Source: Parasphingopyxis marina (lineage in GTDB: Bacteria > Pseudomonadota > Alphaproteobacteria > Sphingomonadales > Sphingomonadaceae). Taken from it: a stretch of DNA of 64,000 bases. Below, one piece after another: positions 40,500 through 50,119 of the stretch (position 1 is the stretch's first letter; the number at the start of each line of letters is the position of its first letter). A model generated the notes under the pieces. The model saw only the letters and a program-made list of their open reading frames with translations, made no database searches and was not told the origin of the DNA. The translations under genes were made by a program, and so were the position numbers. The stretch is taken from assembly GCF_014237875.1 (NCBI RefSeq), contig NZ_JACJVJ010000003.1, positions 1 through 64,000 on the forward strand, in the 5' to 3' direction.

Positions 40500-42602
40500 A
40501 TGGGTATGCGGGATTTCTTGAAAACCGTTTTGATCGGCGGCGTGGCTCTCGGCACGGCTCATATGGCGATGGCGACCTTTCCGGCTGCCAATGTCAATCA
40601 GCAGCGGCTGCTCGCCGCCGACAGCGAGCCCGGCCAGTGGATGTCGCATGGTCGCACCTATGGAGAGCAGCGCTTCAGCCCTCTCGACGCGATCAACGAC
40701 GGCAATGTCGGCGAACTGAGCTTGGCCTGGTTTGCCGATCTCCCGGTCGATCGGGGCATGGAGGGCACGCCGCTGATGGTCGATGGCGTCCTCTACAATA
40801 CCGAACCCTGGAACGTTACCGTCGCCTATAATGCGGCGACCGGCGAAGAATTGTGGCGCTTCGACCCGGAGGTCGATCGCGACAAGGGCCGGCATGCCTG
40901 TTGCGATGTCATCACCCGGGGAATCGCGGCTTGGGAAGGCAAGATCATCATTGCCACCCTGGACGGCCGGTTGATCGCGGTAGACGCAGAGACGGGTGAG
41001 CCTGTGTGGAGCGTCGCGACCTTCGACCCGGTCTGGCCCTATACGATCACGGGCGCGCCGCGCGTGTTCGATGGCAGGGTGCTGATCGGCAATGCTGGCG
41101 CAGAGGGCGCCGCGCGCGGCTATGTCACCGCCTATGATGCCGATACCGGCGAGCAGCTCTGGCGCTTCTATACGGTGCCCGGCAATCCTGCGGACGGCTT
41201 TGAAAGCGAGGCCATGGAGATGGCCGCGGGCACCTGGTTCGGCGAATGGTGGGAACGCGGCGGCGGGGGTACGGTCTGGGATTCGATCGTCTACGATCCG
41301 GAACTCGATCTCGTCTATATCGGCGTCGGCAATGGCGGGCCCTGGCCGCAAATCTATCGCAGCCCCGGCGGCGGCGACAATCTCTTCCTTTCGTCGATCG
41401 TCGCGTTGCGCGCCGATACCGGCGAATATGTCTGGCACTATCAGACGACGCCCGGCGAAGAATGGGATTATACCGCGACCCAGTCTATGATCTTGGCCGA
41501 TCTCGAGCTCGACGGCGAAACCCGCCAGGTCCTGATGCAGGCGCCTAAAAACGGCTTTTTCTATATCCTCGACCGGGCGACCGGCGAACTGCTGTCGGCC
41601 GAGCCTTATGTGGCCATGAACTGGGCGACGGGTATCGACATGGAAACCGGACGGCCGATCATGAACCCGGAAACGCGCTACGGCGAAACCCCGGTTATCG
41701 TCACGCCGGGGCCGGCAGGCGGACATAATTGGCACTCGATGGCCTATAGCCCGCAAACCGGCCTCGCCTATTTTCCGGTGACCCAGATGTATATGGCTTA
41801 TTCGGTCAACCCGGATTTCCGGCAGACCCCGGGCAATATGAGCCAGCTCGGTATTGCGTCGACCGGCTTCGACCTGACCCGGCAAGCCGCGAGCGAATTT
41901 GCCGAGCGTCACAACGAGACATGGCTGACGGCCTGGGATCCGGTCTCGCAGCAAGAGCGTTGGCGCGTGCCCTATCCGCAACGGGGCAGCGGCGGCCTGC
42001 TCGCCACGGCCGGCAATCTCGTTTTCCAGGGAACCGTTCTCGGGACCTTCGCGGCCTATCGCGCCGATACCGGCGAGAAGCTTTGGGAAATGCCCGTCCA
42101 GCAAGTGCCGATTGCCGGCGCGATCAGCTATATGATCGACGGTGAGCAATATATTGCCGTCAATGCCGGATGGGGCGGCGGGCTCGCCCATTCGACGAGC
42201 GTCGGTTCGCTCGGTTTCACCGTTTCGGCATCTCCGCGCCTGCTGGTGTTCAAACTGGGCGGGACCGCACAGCTACCGCCCGTCGGCGATGCCGGGCCGG
42301 AACTGGTGCGCCCGGAAGAAACCGATGCCAGCCCGGCGACGATCGCACAGGGCGAGCGACTCTATGCCGATTATTGCTCTAGTTGTCATGGCGAGCAGGC
42401 GCGTGGGGGTATCAAGGATCTTCGCCGGATGTCACCGGCGACCCATGCGGAATTTATGGATATCGTCCGTGGCGGTTCGCGTCGGGAACAGGGCATGGCG
42501 AGCTTTGCCGATCTGGTCAGCAACGAGGACGCGATTGCGATCCATGCCTATCTGATCCGCAGGGCAAATCAGGACTGGGACAGCCTGACGGCGGGCGAAT
42601 GA
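40500..42602 (+). CDS. PQQ-dependent quinohemoprotein alcohol dehydrogenase
   Basis: 700-residue periplasmic type II quinohemoprotein. A signal peptide spans about 1-26. The eight-bladed propeller has repeated W-motifs (ATGEELWRF, ADTGEQLWRF, ADTGEKLWEM). The vicinal disulfide Cys pair is ACCDV, and the catalytic Asp lies in EEWDYTAT. The residue two positions after that Asp is Thr, not the Asp typical of lanthanide enzymes, so calcium dependence is expected. A C-terminal cytochrome c domain has CSSCH at about residue 626. It oxidises an alcohol or aldehyde and passes electrons to a cytochrome such as the lipoprotein at 18516. ATG 40506 has a better-spaced AGAGGA. Confidence 0.93.
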   Translation: MGMRDFLKTVLIGGVALGTAHMAMATFPAANVNQQRLLAADSEPGQWMSHGRTYGEQRFSPLDAINDGNVGELSLAWFADLPVDRGMEGTPLMVDGVLYNTEPWNVTVAYNAATGEELWRFDPEVDRDKGRHACCDVITRGIAAWEGKIIIATLDGRLIAVDAETGEPVWSVATFDPVWPYTITGAPRVFDGRVLIGNAGAEGAARGYVTAYDADTGEQLWRFYTVPGNPADGFESEAMEMAAGTWFGEWWERGGGGTVWDSIVYDPELDLVYIGVGNGGPWPQIYRSPGGGDNLFLSSIVALRADTGEYVWHYQTTPGEEWDYTATQSMILADLELDGETRQVLMQAPKNGFFYILDRATGELLSAEPYVAMNWATGIDMETGRPIMNPETRYGETPVIVTPGPAGGHNWHSMAYSPQTGLAYFPVTQMYMAYSVNPDFRQTPGNMSQLGIASTGFDLTRQAASEFAERHNETWLTAWDPVSQQERWRVPYPQRGSGGLLATAGNLVFQGTVLGTFAAYRADTGEKLWEMPVQQVPIAGAISYMIDGEQYIAVNAGWGGGLAHSTSVGSLGFTVSASPRLLVFKLGGTAQLPPVGDAGPELVRPEETDASPATIAQGERLYADYCSSCHGEQARGGIKDLRRMSPATHAEFMDIVRGGSRREQGMASFADLVSNEDAIAIHAYLIRRANQDWDSLTAGE

Positions 42603-42612
42603 GGGGTTGTCG

Positions 42613-43599
42613 CTAGCGCGTCAGCGCTTCCTCGTAGATGCTGGGATCGATCAGCCCGGATAGCTCTTCGCGGCTGCGGGGCGGGCGGCCGCTCTGCTCG
42701 GCGAGCCAGAGCTCCTCTTCGACCAGCACGTCGAGCAGGTCGTCGGGAAGCGCTGCGGGAAAGCTCAGATAGGGCCAGGAGCGGACGATTTCGTCGGGCC
42801 TGAAGCCCGCCGCCGCGGCGACCAGAGCCTGCGCTTCGCCCGGCTCCTCGCCCATCTGCTCCGACGCGTCGATCAGTGCACGGACGAACGCAACTATCCT
42901 TGCGCGCTTTGCCGGGTCGGCGAGATTGGCGGCTGTGCTGTTGAGGTTGAAGAGTTCGCGATAGATCCCTTCGCCGCTGAATTCGACGATATCCTCGCCA
43001 AGAACCTCCGCCGCGTTGCCGGCGAACGGCTCCCAGATCGCGACGGCATCGACCTCGCGATTCGCGAGCGCCTCGTCCATCTCGTCGACCGAAACGCGGA
43101 TGGCGTCGACATCGGAGATCGTGAGCCCTGCTCGGGCAAGCATCCGACCGAGAAAATAGCCGGCGGATGTCGGCGCAAGGGTGGCGATCCGCTTGCCTTC
43201 GAGATCGGCGATTCTTTCGATGCCCGCCGATCGGCGCGCGACGATCCGGTAATGGCCTTCGGTTACGGTCAGGATGATCCGGACGCCGGGATGATCGACC
43301 GAATAGCGCAGCGCCTGGGTTTCCGCATGAGTGGCGATATCGGCAACCCCCGCTTCACCGAAGCTCGGCTCGGTAACCCCGACGAGATTGGGAATGCCGC
43401 CATCGCGAACGCTATACTCGGCACCGTAGAGAGTGTGCGCCGTCAGCAACACGGGCGCTATCTCCACCGTGTGCTGGCTGCCATGGATCGCCAGGGGTGC
43501 GGCGCTTCCCGGGCGCGGGTCCGGTGGCGTGATGCAGGCCGCAAAAAGCGGCGTGGCCACCGCCATTGTCCCGGCCAGTCCGATGCGTTGCAGATTCAT
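42613..43599 (-). CDS. ABC-transporter-type substrate-binding lipoprotein (SsuA/NMT1-like)
   Basis: 328-residue periplasmic binding protein. The leader ends in a lipobox (LFAAC). The fold matches nitrate/taurine/sulfonate binding proteins: FGEAGVADIATHAETQAL in two stretches, a GKRIATLAPTSAGYFLGRML segment, DEMDEALANREVDAVAIWEP and a helical C-terminus. No ABC permease or ATPase gene is in the window, so it is an orphan or works with distant partners. It lies 25 bases after MetE-like gene 3 on the same strand and is probably co-transcribed with it. The start has GAGGGGGAAG upstream. Confidence 0.87.
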   Translation of the reverse strand: MNLQRIGLAGTMAVATPLFAACITPPDPRPGSAAPLAIHGSQHTVEIAPVLLTAHTLYGAEYSVRDGGIPNLVGVTEPSFGEAGVADIATHAETQALRYSVDHPGVRIILTVTEGHYRIVARRSAGIERIADLEGKRIATLAPTSAGYFLGRMLARAGLTISDVDAIRVSVDEMDEALANREVDAVAIWEPFAGNAAEVLGEDIVEFSGEGIYRELFNLNSTAANLADPAKRARIVAFVRALIDASEQMGEEPGEAQALVAAAAGFRPDEIVRSWPYLSFPAALPDDLLDVLVEEELWLAEQSGRPPRSREELSGLIDPSIYEEALTR

Positions 43600-43624
43600 G
43601 CCGCTTCCCCCTCGATGCGATCGT

Positions 43625-44653
43625 CTAGAGGCTGTCGCGGACGAGCGCAGCGCCCTCGACCATCGCGCACATTTTCCCATAGGCGATGTCGCGCGGGACA
43701 TATTTGAACCCGCAATCGGGCGCGACGATGATCCGTTCGACGTCCACCTCGGTCATCGCCCGGCGGATCCGCTCGGCGACGACATCCGGCGTTTCGATTG
43801 CCGGATCGTTCAGATCCAGTACGCCGACCATGATGTGCTTGTCCTTGAGCGGCTTCAGCTCGGTCGGGTCGAGATGCGGTTGGGCCGTCTCCACCGATAC
43901 CTGGTCGATCTTGGTGCCAGCGAGCTCGGCGAGATAGTCATAGCCCTTGGGCCGGTCGCCATGGATGATCGCGGCATAGCCGAAGCACAAATGCAGCGCG
44001 GTGATTCCATTCGTGCCGTCGAGCGCGCGGTCGATCGCCTGGGGGCCATATTCGCGGGCCTTTTCGGGCCGGGCCTGCAGATAGGGTTCGTCGATCTGGA
44101 CGATGTCCGCGCCGGCCGCGAAAAGATCCCTGATCTCCTCGTTCACGGCCGCGGCATAGTCGAGCGCCATTTCGGCTTCGCTCTGGTAGAAATCATTCTG
44201 GGCCTGCTGGGTCATGGTGAAGGGCCCGGGCACGGTGATCTTGATCTTGCGGTCGGTATGCTTGCGCAGAAATTCGACGTCGCGAACCTGCACGGGATGC
44301 TTGCGCCGAATCTTTCCCGTGATCCGCGGAACCGGATTGGCATGGCCGCTACGATCGAGCGCGGTGCCGGGATTGTCCATGTCCACGCCTTCCAGCGCTG
44401 TGGCGAACCGGTTCGAATAGCTTTCCCGCCGCATCTCGCCGTCGGTGATGATGTCGAGCCCGGCGCGTTCCTGCTGATGGATCGCCATGATCGTGGCATC
44501 GTCCTGGGCTTCGTCGAGAAATTCCGGAATAGGGCGCCAGAGCTCTAGCGCGCGCACCCGCGGCGGGAAGCGGCCCGCCAGCTTGTCGCGATCGATTAGC
44601 CAATCGGGCATTGCATAGGATCCGACCAAGGTGGTGGGCAGCAGTTTGTCCAT
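43625..44653 (-). CDS. MetE-like zinc methyltransferase-family protein (paralogue 3)
   Basis: 342-residue C-terminal-domain MetE homologue, closer to canonical MetE than the other two. Features are TLVGSYAMP at the start, GLDIITDGEM, a TVPGPFTM loop, VQIDEPYL, and the zinc ligands His and Cys in HLCFG, Glu in VSVETAQ and Cys in APDCGFKY. True MetE has a 750-residue two-domain form, so this is a stand-alone barrel that would methylate a thiol or take methyl from a pathway compound. The start at 44653 has GGAGAGAG upstream. A shared operator lies 30 bp upstream. Confidence 0.87.
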   Translation of the reverse strand: MDKLLPTTLVGSYAMPDWLIDRDKLAGRFPPRVRALELWRPIPEFLDEAQDDATIMAIHQQERAGLDIITDGEMRRESYSNRFATALEGVDMDNPGTALDRSGHANPVPRITGKIRRKHPVQVRDVEFLRKHTDRKIKITVPGPFTMTQQAQNDFYQSEAEMALDYAAAVNEEIRDLFAAGADIVQIDEPYLQARPEKAREYGPQAIDRALDGTNGITALHLCFGYAAIIHGDRPKGYDYLAELAGTKIDQVSVETAQPHLDPTELKPLKDKHIMVGVLDLNDPAIETPDVVAERIRRAMTEVDVERIIVAPDCGFKYVPRDIAYGKMCAMVEGAALVRDSL

Positions 44654-44682
44654 GCTCTCTCTCCAGCTCCGTTTATATTTTA

Positions 44683-44699
44683 TAACAGCCAAGCGAACA
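44683..44699 (-). promoter_or_regulatory. 17-bp operator upstream of MetE-like gene 3
   Basis: On the minus strand TGTTCGCTTGGCTGTTA. The right half GCTTGGCTGTTA is identical to 12 bases of the site at 11731; the left arm is degenerate. Confidence 0.5.
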
Positions 44700-44859
44700 C
44701 ATAACGGAGGGGCCGGCAATTGTCATGGGCTTCGAGTGAGGGACATCCCGTTGAAGGTTCGCGCGGGGCCGGCGATCCTTCGATCGCGCGGTGGCCGGCG
44801 AAACCGGCAATTCGAGATAAGTGGATTTATGGCGCAAGGCACATTATATCCCGGTCGGT

Positions 44860-45471
44860 ATGAATGTAACCGCACCTCTCGCCCGCAAGGGTCGGCCGCG
44901 CGAATTTTGCGTGGAAACCGCGCTGAGCGCGGCCCTCGGCGTATTCTGGACGAAGGGTTTCGACGCCGCGTCGCTGACCGACCTCACCGAGGCGATGGGC
45001 GTCACACGGCCCAGCCTCTATGCTGCGTTTGGCAATAAGGAACAACTCTTCAAGAGCGCGCTCGACCTCTATGAGCGGGAGAAGCTCGCTTATGTCAGCA
45101 ATGCGATGGCCGCACCGACGGCGCGCGGTGTTGCCGAAGCGTTGCTTTACGGTGCGCTCGATCTGTTGGCGCAGGACGACGAGACGCGGGGGTGCCTCGG
45201 CGTTCTCAGCACCATGGCCTGCAATGCCGAAGCCGATTCCATCCGTGAGGATGTACTTGCGCGGCAGCAGTCCTCGAAAGACGCCATGATCGCACGGTTC
45301 CAGCGTGCCGCGGACGAGGGCGAACTTCCTGCCGGAATGAGCCCGCAGGCGATCGCCGACTATTTGCGGGCGATCATGCAGGGGCTTTCTATACAAGCCC
45401 GGTCCGGGGCCGGGCGTCCCGAACTCGAACAGATCGTGGAGACGAGTCTGGCGCTCTGGCCGACAAAATAG
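44860..45471 (+). CDS. TetR-family transcriptional regulator
   Basis: 203-residue TetR protein. The HTH is SLTDLTEAMGVTRPSLYAAFGNKEQLF at about residues 35-61, here seen as one continuous domain. The C-terminal ligand domain includes RGCLGVLSTMACNA and DYLRAIMQGLSIQARSG, the AefR-like type. It sits directly upstream of the RND operon with a perfect 24-bp inverted repeat between, so it is the likely repressor of the pump. ATG 44860 is chosen; an in-frame GTG at 44821 is possible. Confidence 0.92.
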   Translation: MNVTAPLARKGRPREFCVETALSAALGVFWTKGFDAASLTDLTEAMGVTRPSLYAAFGNKEQLFKSALDLYEREKLAYVSNAMAAPTARGVAEALLYGALDLLAQDDETRGCLGVLSTMACNAEADSIREDVLARQQSSKDAMIARFQRAADEGELPAGMSPQAIADYLRAIMQGLSIQARSGAGRPELEQIVETSLALWPTK

Positions 45472-45500
45472 GCTTTCATACCGCCTAGTATAAATTTCTC

Positions 45501-45542
45501 TTGACGATCGCCGGGCTTATTTCGTACCAATCGGTACGAAAT
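45501..45542 (+). promoter_or_regulatory. RND operon promoter with 24-bp TetR operator
   Basis: TTGACG at 45501-45506 is followed by ATTTCGTACC (45519-45528), spacer AATC and GGTACGAAAT (45533-45542), perfect over 10 bp per arm. The palindrome covers the expected -10/+1 region. Confidence 0.75.
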
Positions 45543-45588
45543 CAAAAAGGCACGACTTGATCGTGCTATCATCCGAGAGAAAACGATA

Positions 45589-46857
45589 ATGAACATGCTC
45601 ACGCGCATCAGCGCGGGCGCAGCGTCGGCGTTGCCGGAGTCCGCCCGCACCCTATCGACCCGCCGCAGGATTCTCCTCGCGGTTCTGGCCGGGGCGTTCC
45701 TCGCCCTGCTCGCGCTCGCCGTCTGGGCCTATAGCGGAGACCGTGCCGAAGCCGCGCCGGCATTGCCGCTGGTGACCGTGGCGACACCGCTGCAACGCGA
45801 AATCCAGGAATGGAGTGACAATATCGGCCGTTTCGAACCGAGCCGCAGCGTCGAAGTGCGCCCTCGCGTGTCCGGTGCAATCGTCGGCATCCACTTCACC
45901 GACGGCGCGTCCGTTCAGCGCGGGCAATTGCTCTTCACCATCGATCCGCGGCCGTATCGTGCTGCGCTCGCCGAAGCGCAGGGGCGGCTCGCCAGCGCGC
46001 GCAGCCAGCTGGGGCTTGCCCGAACCAATCTCGATCGGGCCGAACGACTCCTGCCCGAAGAGGCGATTTCCGAAAGCGATGTCGATCGGCTGCGTGCCGA
46101 AGTGCGAGTTGCCGAAGCAGCCGCAGCGACGGCCGGCGCGCAGGTACGCGCGCGTGCTCTCGACGTCGAATTCACCCAGGTTCGTGCGCCGATTTCCGGC
46201 CGGGTATCGGACCGCCGCATCGATATTGGAAACCTGGTGGGCGCCGGCGACGGGCCTGGTGGAACGCTGCTGACGACGATCAATACGCTCAATCCGATCT
46301 ATTTCGTCTTCGAGGGGTCGGAGGGCGATTTTCTGCGCAACCGGCGATCGGAAGCCGGCGATAACGGGCCGGTGCAGGTCGATATCCGCCTGCAGGACGA
46401 GACCGATTATAGCTGGCACGGCACACTCGATTTCACCGATAACGGCCTCGATTCCCGCTCGGGCACGATCCGCCGCCGCGCGGTGCTCGACAATCCCGAC
46501 GAATTCCTGACCCCCGGCATGTTCGGCCATATGCGCCTTACTGCCGGTGATCCCAGCCCCGCGCTGTTGATCCCGGACTCCGCGATTCAGAGCGATCAGG
46601 AACGCAAGCTTGTCCTGACGGTCGCCGAGGACGGTACCGTTACCGCCAAGACGGTGGAGCTGGGTCCGATTGTCGACGGATTGCGTGTCGTGCGCAGCGG
46701 GCTCGAGCCGACCGACCGGGTGATCATCGCGGGCGTGCAGGTGGCTGCGCCGGGCGCGTCCGTACGGGTGGAACGCGGACGGATTGCGCCGATGCGTGGC
46801 GAACCCGTTGCGGTCGCCCGTATGCCAGTTGCCGGGCAGGCAAGCTTCGCCAACTAG
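45589..46857 (+). CDS. RND efflux periplasmic adaptor subunit
   Basis: 422-residue membrane fusion protein (HlyD/AcrA type). One N-terminal membrane anchor spans about 26-48. The biotinyl-lipoyl half motifs are [29 protein letters not shown] (in two pieces) and the returning [21 protein letters not shown] coiled-coil hairpin of about 100-175 is rich in Ala, Arg and Glu. It bridges the RND pump and the outer-membrane channel. First gene of the operon controlled by the palindrome at 45519. Confidence 0.94.
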   Translation: MNMLTRISAGAASALPESARTLSTRRRILLAVLAGAFLALLALAVWAYSGDRAEAAPALPLVTVATPLQREIQEWSDNIGRFEPSRSVEVRPRVSGAIVGIHFTDGASVQRGQLLFTIDPRPYRAALAEAQGRLASARSQLGLARTNLDRAERLLPEEAISESDVDRLRAEVRVAEAAAATAGAQVRARALDVEFTQVRAPISGRVSDRRIDIGNLVGAGDGPGGTLLTTINTLNPIYFVFEGSEGDFLRNRRSEAGDNGPVQVDIRLQDETDYSWHGTLDFTDNGLDSRSGTIRRRAVLDNPDEFLTPGMFGHMRLTAGDPSPALLIPDSAIQSDQERKLVLTVAEDGTVTAKTVELGPIVDGLRVVRSGLEPTDRVIIAGVQVAAPGASVRVERGRIAPMRGEPVAVARMPVAGQASFAN

Positions 46858-46924
46858 AAGCCGAAATCAAAACGGGGCCGGCCTTTGCGCGGGTTCTGCA
46901 AACAGGGATCGAACGGAAGAGACT

Positions 46925-49900
46925 ATGCGCCTCTCACGCTTTTTCATCACGCGGCCGATCTTCGCCGCCGTCATCGCGATCGTCATCACGATCGTCGGGG
47001 CGATCGCCTATCCGAGCCTGCCGGTAGCGCAATATCCTGATATCGTGCCGCCGACGGTTACCGTTTCCGCATCCTTTCCCGGCGCTTCGGCGGAAACCGT
47101 CGCGGAAACCGTGGCGGCGCCGCTCGAGCAGGAGATCAACGGCGTCGAGCACATGCTCTATCTGTCCTCGCAATCGACCGGTGACGGCGCGCTGACGATC
47201 ACCGCCACCTTCGAACCGGGCACCGATCTCGATGCGGCGCAGGTGCTGGTGCAGAACCGTGTCGCCGTTGCCGAGCCGCGCCTGCCCGAAGACGTGCGCC
47301 GCAATGGTGTCGTCACGCGCAAGTCCACGCCGGATATCTTGCTCGCCGTCAATCTGGTGTCCCCCGATCACAGCCTCGATCGGCAGTATCTGTCCAACTA
47401 TGCGGTCAGCCGGATTCGCGATCGGTTGGCACGCATCGATGGCGTCGGCGAGGTCCGCATCCTCGGCGGCAGCGATTATGCCATGCGTGTCTGGATCGAT
47501 CCGGGCCGGGCGGCCGCGCTTGACCTTACTGCCGGAGAGATCATCGCAGCGCTGCGGGGGCAAAATGTGCAGGTTGCGGCCGGTATACTGGGCCAGCCCG
47601 GCGGGCAGGATCTCGACCAGAGTTTCCAGTTGAACGTCGAGACCCAGGGCCGGCTGACCGATCCGGACGAGTTCGCGAATATCGTCGTGCGTACCGATGA
47701 AGCCGGACGCCAGATCCGCGTGTCGGATTTCGCGCGCGTCGAGCTGGGCTCGTCGGACTATGCCTCGAACGCCTATCTCTCGGGTGAGCCCAGCGTCGTC
47801 ATCGGCATTTTGCAGCGCCCCGGCACCAATGCCCTGGCCGCCGCCCAGAGTGTCGAGGGCGAACTCGAAACGCTATCGGCGGATTTTCCGCCGGGCCTCG
47901 CCTATGAACTCGTCTACAATCCTACGCGCTTCATCTCCCAGTCGATCGACGCGGTGATGGAGACGATCCTGGAGGCGATCTTTCTCGTCGCGCTCGTCAT
48001 CCTGCTGTTCCTGCAGCGCTGGCGTGCGGCGATCATCCCGGTGCTGGCCATCCCGGTATCACTGACGGGGACGATGGCGGTGCTTGCGGCGGTCGGATAT
48101 TCGATCAACAATCTCTCGCTCTTCGGGCTCGTGCTGGCGATCGGTATCGTCGTCGACGACGCCATCGTTGTCGTCGAGAATGTCGAAAGAAACCTGCGCC
48201 GGGGTCTCGCGCCGATAGAAGCCGCCAAGACCTCGATGGACGAGGTCGGCGCGGCGCTGATCGCCATCGTCCTTGTGCTGTGCGCGGTTTTCATTCCATC
48301 GCTGTTCCTGTCCGGCCTGACCGGCGGCTTCTACCGTCAGTTCGCGGTGACGATTTCGGCGGCAACGGTGATCTCGCTGATATTGTCGCTGACGCTTTCT
48401 CCGGCGCTCGCGGCGATCCTTCTCAAGAATGAGGAGGAAAACGCATCGCGCAGCCGGTTTGGCCAATGGATCAAGCGCGGCGGCGACACCTTTAATCGTT
48501 GGTTTGACCGGGCGAGCGCCGCCTATTCGCGCCTTGTCTCGCGGTTATTGCGCCGGCCGCGCGCGATGCTTGCCGGGTATGCGGCGATGATCGCTGCGAC
48601 CGCCGCGATCTTCCTGGCCACGCCGACGGGTTTCATCCCCGCCGTCGACCAGGGCTATTTCCTGACGATCGTGCAGCTGCCCCCGGGCGCGTCGCTCGAA
48701 CGGACCGACGCCGTCACCAGGGAGGTCGCGGAGCGGGTCGCCGACATTGATGGCGTCGAGGGTACGGTCGCGATCGTCGGCTTCGACGGCGCCTCGCAGA
48801 CCCAGGCACCGAATTTCGCCGCCACTTTTGTCGTGCTCAACAGTTTTGAGGATCGCGAGGCGCTCGGCGTCAGCTATGACGATATTATCGCCGAGGCGCA
48901 TGCAAGGACGGCGGACCTCACGGGGGCATCGCTGCTCATGGTCCCGCCGCCCGTGATCCGCGGCGTCGGTTCGGCCGGAGGTTTCCAGTTCATGCTGCAG
49001 GACCGGGGCGGGCATGGCTATGATGGCCTCGCCCAGCAGGCGGGCGCGATCATCGGCCCGGCAAATGGGCGGGACGAGCTGGCCATGGCCTATACGCTGT
49101 TCAACAATTCGACGCCCAATATCTTTGCCGATATCGATCGCGACAAGGCCGAACTGCTGGGTGTGCCGCCCGAACGCGTGTTCGAGACGCTGAGCGTCTA
49201 TCTCGGCTCGTCCTTCGTCAACGACTTCAATTTTCTGGGGCGTACCTACCGGGTCACGGCGCAGGCCGATGCGCCGTATCGCGCAACCGAATCGGACATC
49301 GCCAACCTGCGGACGCGCTCGAATTCCGGAGAGATGGTGCCGATCGGTTCGGTCGCGACCTTCCGCAGCGAAACCGGGCCGTACCGCGTGATGCGCTACA
49401 ACCTCTATCCGGCGATCGAGATCGCGGGCGACACCGCGCCGGGCTATTCGGCGGGACAGGCACTGTCGGCCATGGAGGAACTTGCCGACACGAATCTCGG
49501 CGCAGGCTATGGCTATGAATGGTCGGGCATCGCCTATCAGCAGCAGGCGGCGGGCAACACCGCGGCGCTGGTCTTCGTCCTTGCCGTCGTCTTCGTGTTC
49601 CTGGTGCTCGCGGCGCAGTTCGAAAGTGTTACCCTGCCGCTATCGATCATCCTGATCGTGCCGATGTGCCTGTTCGCGGCGATGGTCGGGGTCAATCTGC
49701 GCGGCATGGACAATAATGTGCTGACCCAGATCGGTCTCGTGGTGCTGATCGGTCTCGCCGCGAAGAACGCGATCCTGATCGTCGAATTCGCCAAGCAGGC
49801 GGAAGAGCGCGACGGCCTGAGCCCGGTGGATGCGGCCATCACGGCCGCCGGTACAAGGCTGCGCCCGATCGTGATGACGAGCCTTGCCTTCATTCTCGGC

Positions 49901-50107
49901 GTCGTGCCGCTGGTGCTGGCTTCCGGGGCCGGCGCGGAGTTGCGCCAGGCGCTGGGCACGGCGGTGTTCTTTGGGATGATCGGCGTCACCGCCTTCGGCC
50001 TGCTCTTCACGCCAACCTTTTACGTCGTGTGCCGATCGCTCGGAGACTGGTTCGGCCGTCGGCGCTGGCGCCGCCCGCGGGCCGACCTCGTCCCGAGCAC
50101 CAACTGA
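46925..50107 (+). CDS. RND multidrug efflux pump (HAE1 family)
   Basis: 1060-residue inner-membrane proton-driven pump of the AcrB/MexB class. Features are the starting [38 protein letters not shown], the paired proton-relay aspartates in [18 protein letters not shown], the lysine in [16 protein letters not shown] and two large periplasmic loops. Twelve membrane helices are expected. The ATG at 46925 has GGAAGAG upstream; it lies 67 bases after the adaptor. It probably exports toxic aromatic compounds or antibiotics. Confidence 0.95.
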   Translation: MRLSRFFITRPIFAAVIAIVITIVGAIAYPSLPVAQYPDIVPPTVTVSASFPGASAETVAETVAAPLEQEINGVEHMLYLSSQSTGDGALTITATFEPGTDLDAAQVLVQNRVAVAEPRLPEDVRRNGVVTRKSTPDILLAVNLVSPDHSLDRQYLSNYAVSRIRDRLARIDGVGEVRILGGSDYAMRVWIDPGRAAALDLTAGEIIAALRGQNVQVAAGILGQPGGQDLDQSFQLNVETQGRLTDPDEFANIVVRTDEAGRQIRVSDFARVELGSSDYASNAYLSGEPSVVIGILQRPGTNALAAAQSVEGELETLSADFPPGLAYELVYNPTRFISQSIDAVMETILEAIFLVALVILLFLQRWRAAIIPVLAIPVSLTGTMAVLAAVGYSINNLSLFGLVLAIGIVVDDAIVVVENVERNLRRGLAPIEAAKTSMDEVGAALIAIVLVLCAVFIPSLFLSGLTGGFYRQFAVTISAATVISLILSLTLSPALAAILLKNEEENASRSRFGQWIKRGGDTFNRWFDRASAAYSRLVSRLLRRPRAMLAGYAAMIAATAAIFLATPTGFIPAVDQGYFLTIVQLPPGASLERTDAVTREVAERVADIDGVEGTVAIVGFDGASQTQAPNFAATFVVLNSFEDREALGVSYDDIIAEAHARTADLTGASLLMVPPPVIRGVGSAGGFQFMLQDRGGHGYDGLAQQAGAIIGPANGRDELAMAYTLFNNSTPNIFADIDRDKAELLGVPPERVFETLSVYLGSSFVNDFNFLGRTYRVTAQADAPYRATESDIANLRTRSNSGEMVPIGSVATFRSETGPYRVMRYNLYPAIEIAGDTAPGYSAGQALSAMEELADTNLGAGYGYEWSGIAYQQQAAGNTAALVFVLAVVFVFLVLAAQFESVTLPLSIILIVPMCLFAAMVGVNLRGMDNNVLTQIGLVVLIGLAAKNAILIVEFAKQAEERDGLSPVDAAITAAGTRLRPIVMTSLAFILGVVPLVLASGAGAELRQALGTAVFFGMIGVTAFGLLFTPTFYVVCRSLGDWFGRRRWRRPRADLVPSTN

Positions 50108-50119
50108 AGGACAATGTTC

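Noticed and set aside
40464-42191. Open frame of 575 codons on the minus strand opposite the PQQ dehydrogenase
   Set aside because: Typical antisense frame of a GC-rich gene: low-complexity Arg/Gly/Ala composition, no domain, and fully inside a clear coding gene.
40500-42602. Lanthanide-dependent (XoxF/PedH-type) alcohol dehydrogenase
   Set aside because: The residue two positions after the catalytic Asp (WDYT) is Thr rather than the extra Asp that marks lanthanide enzymes.
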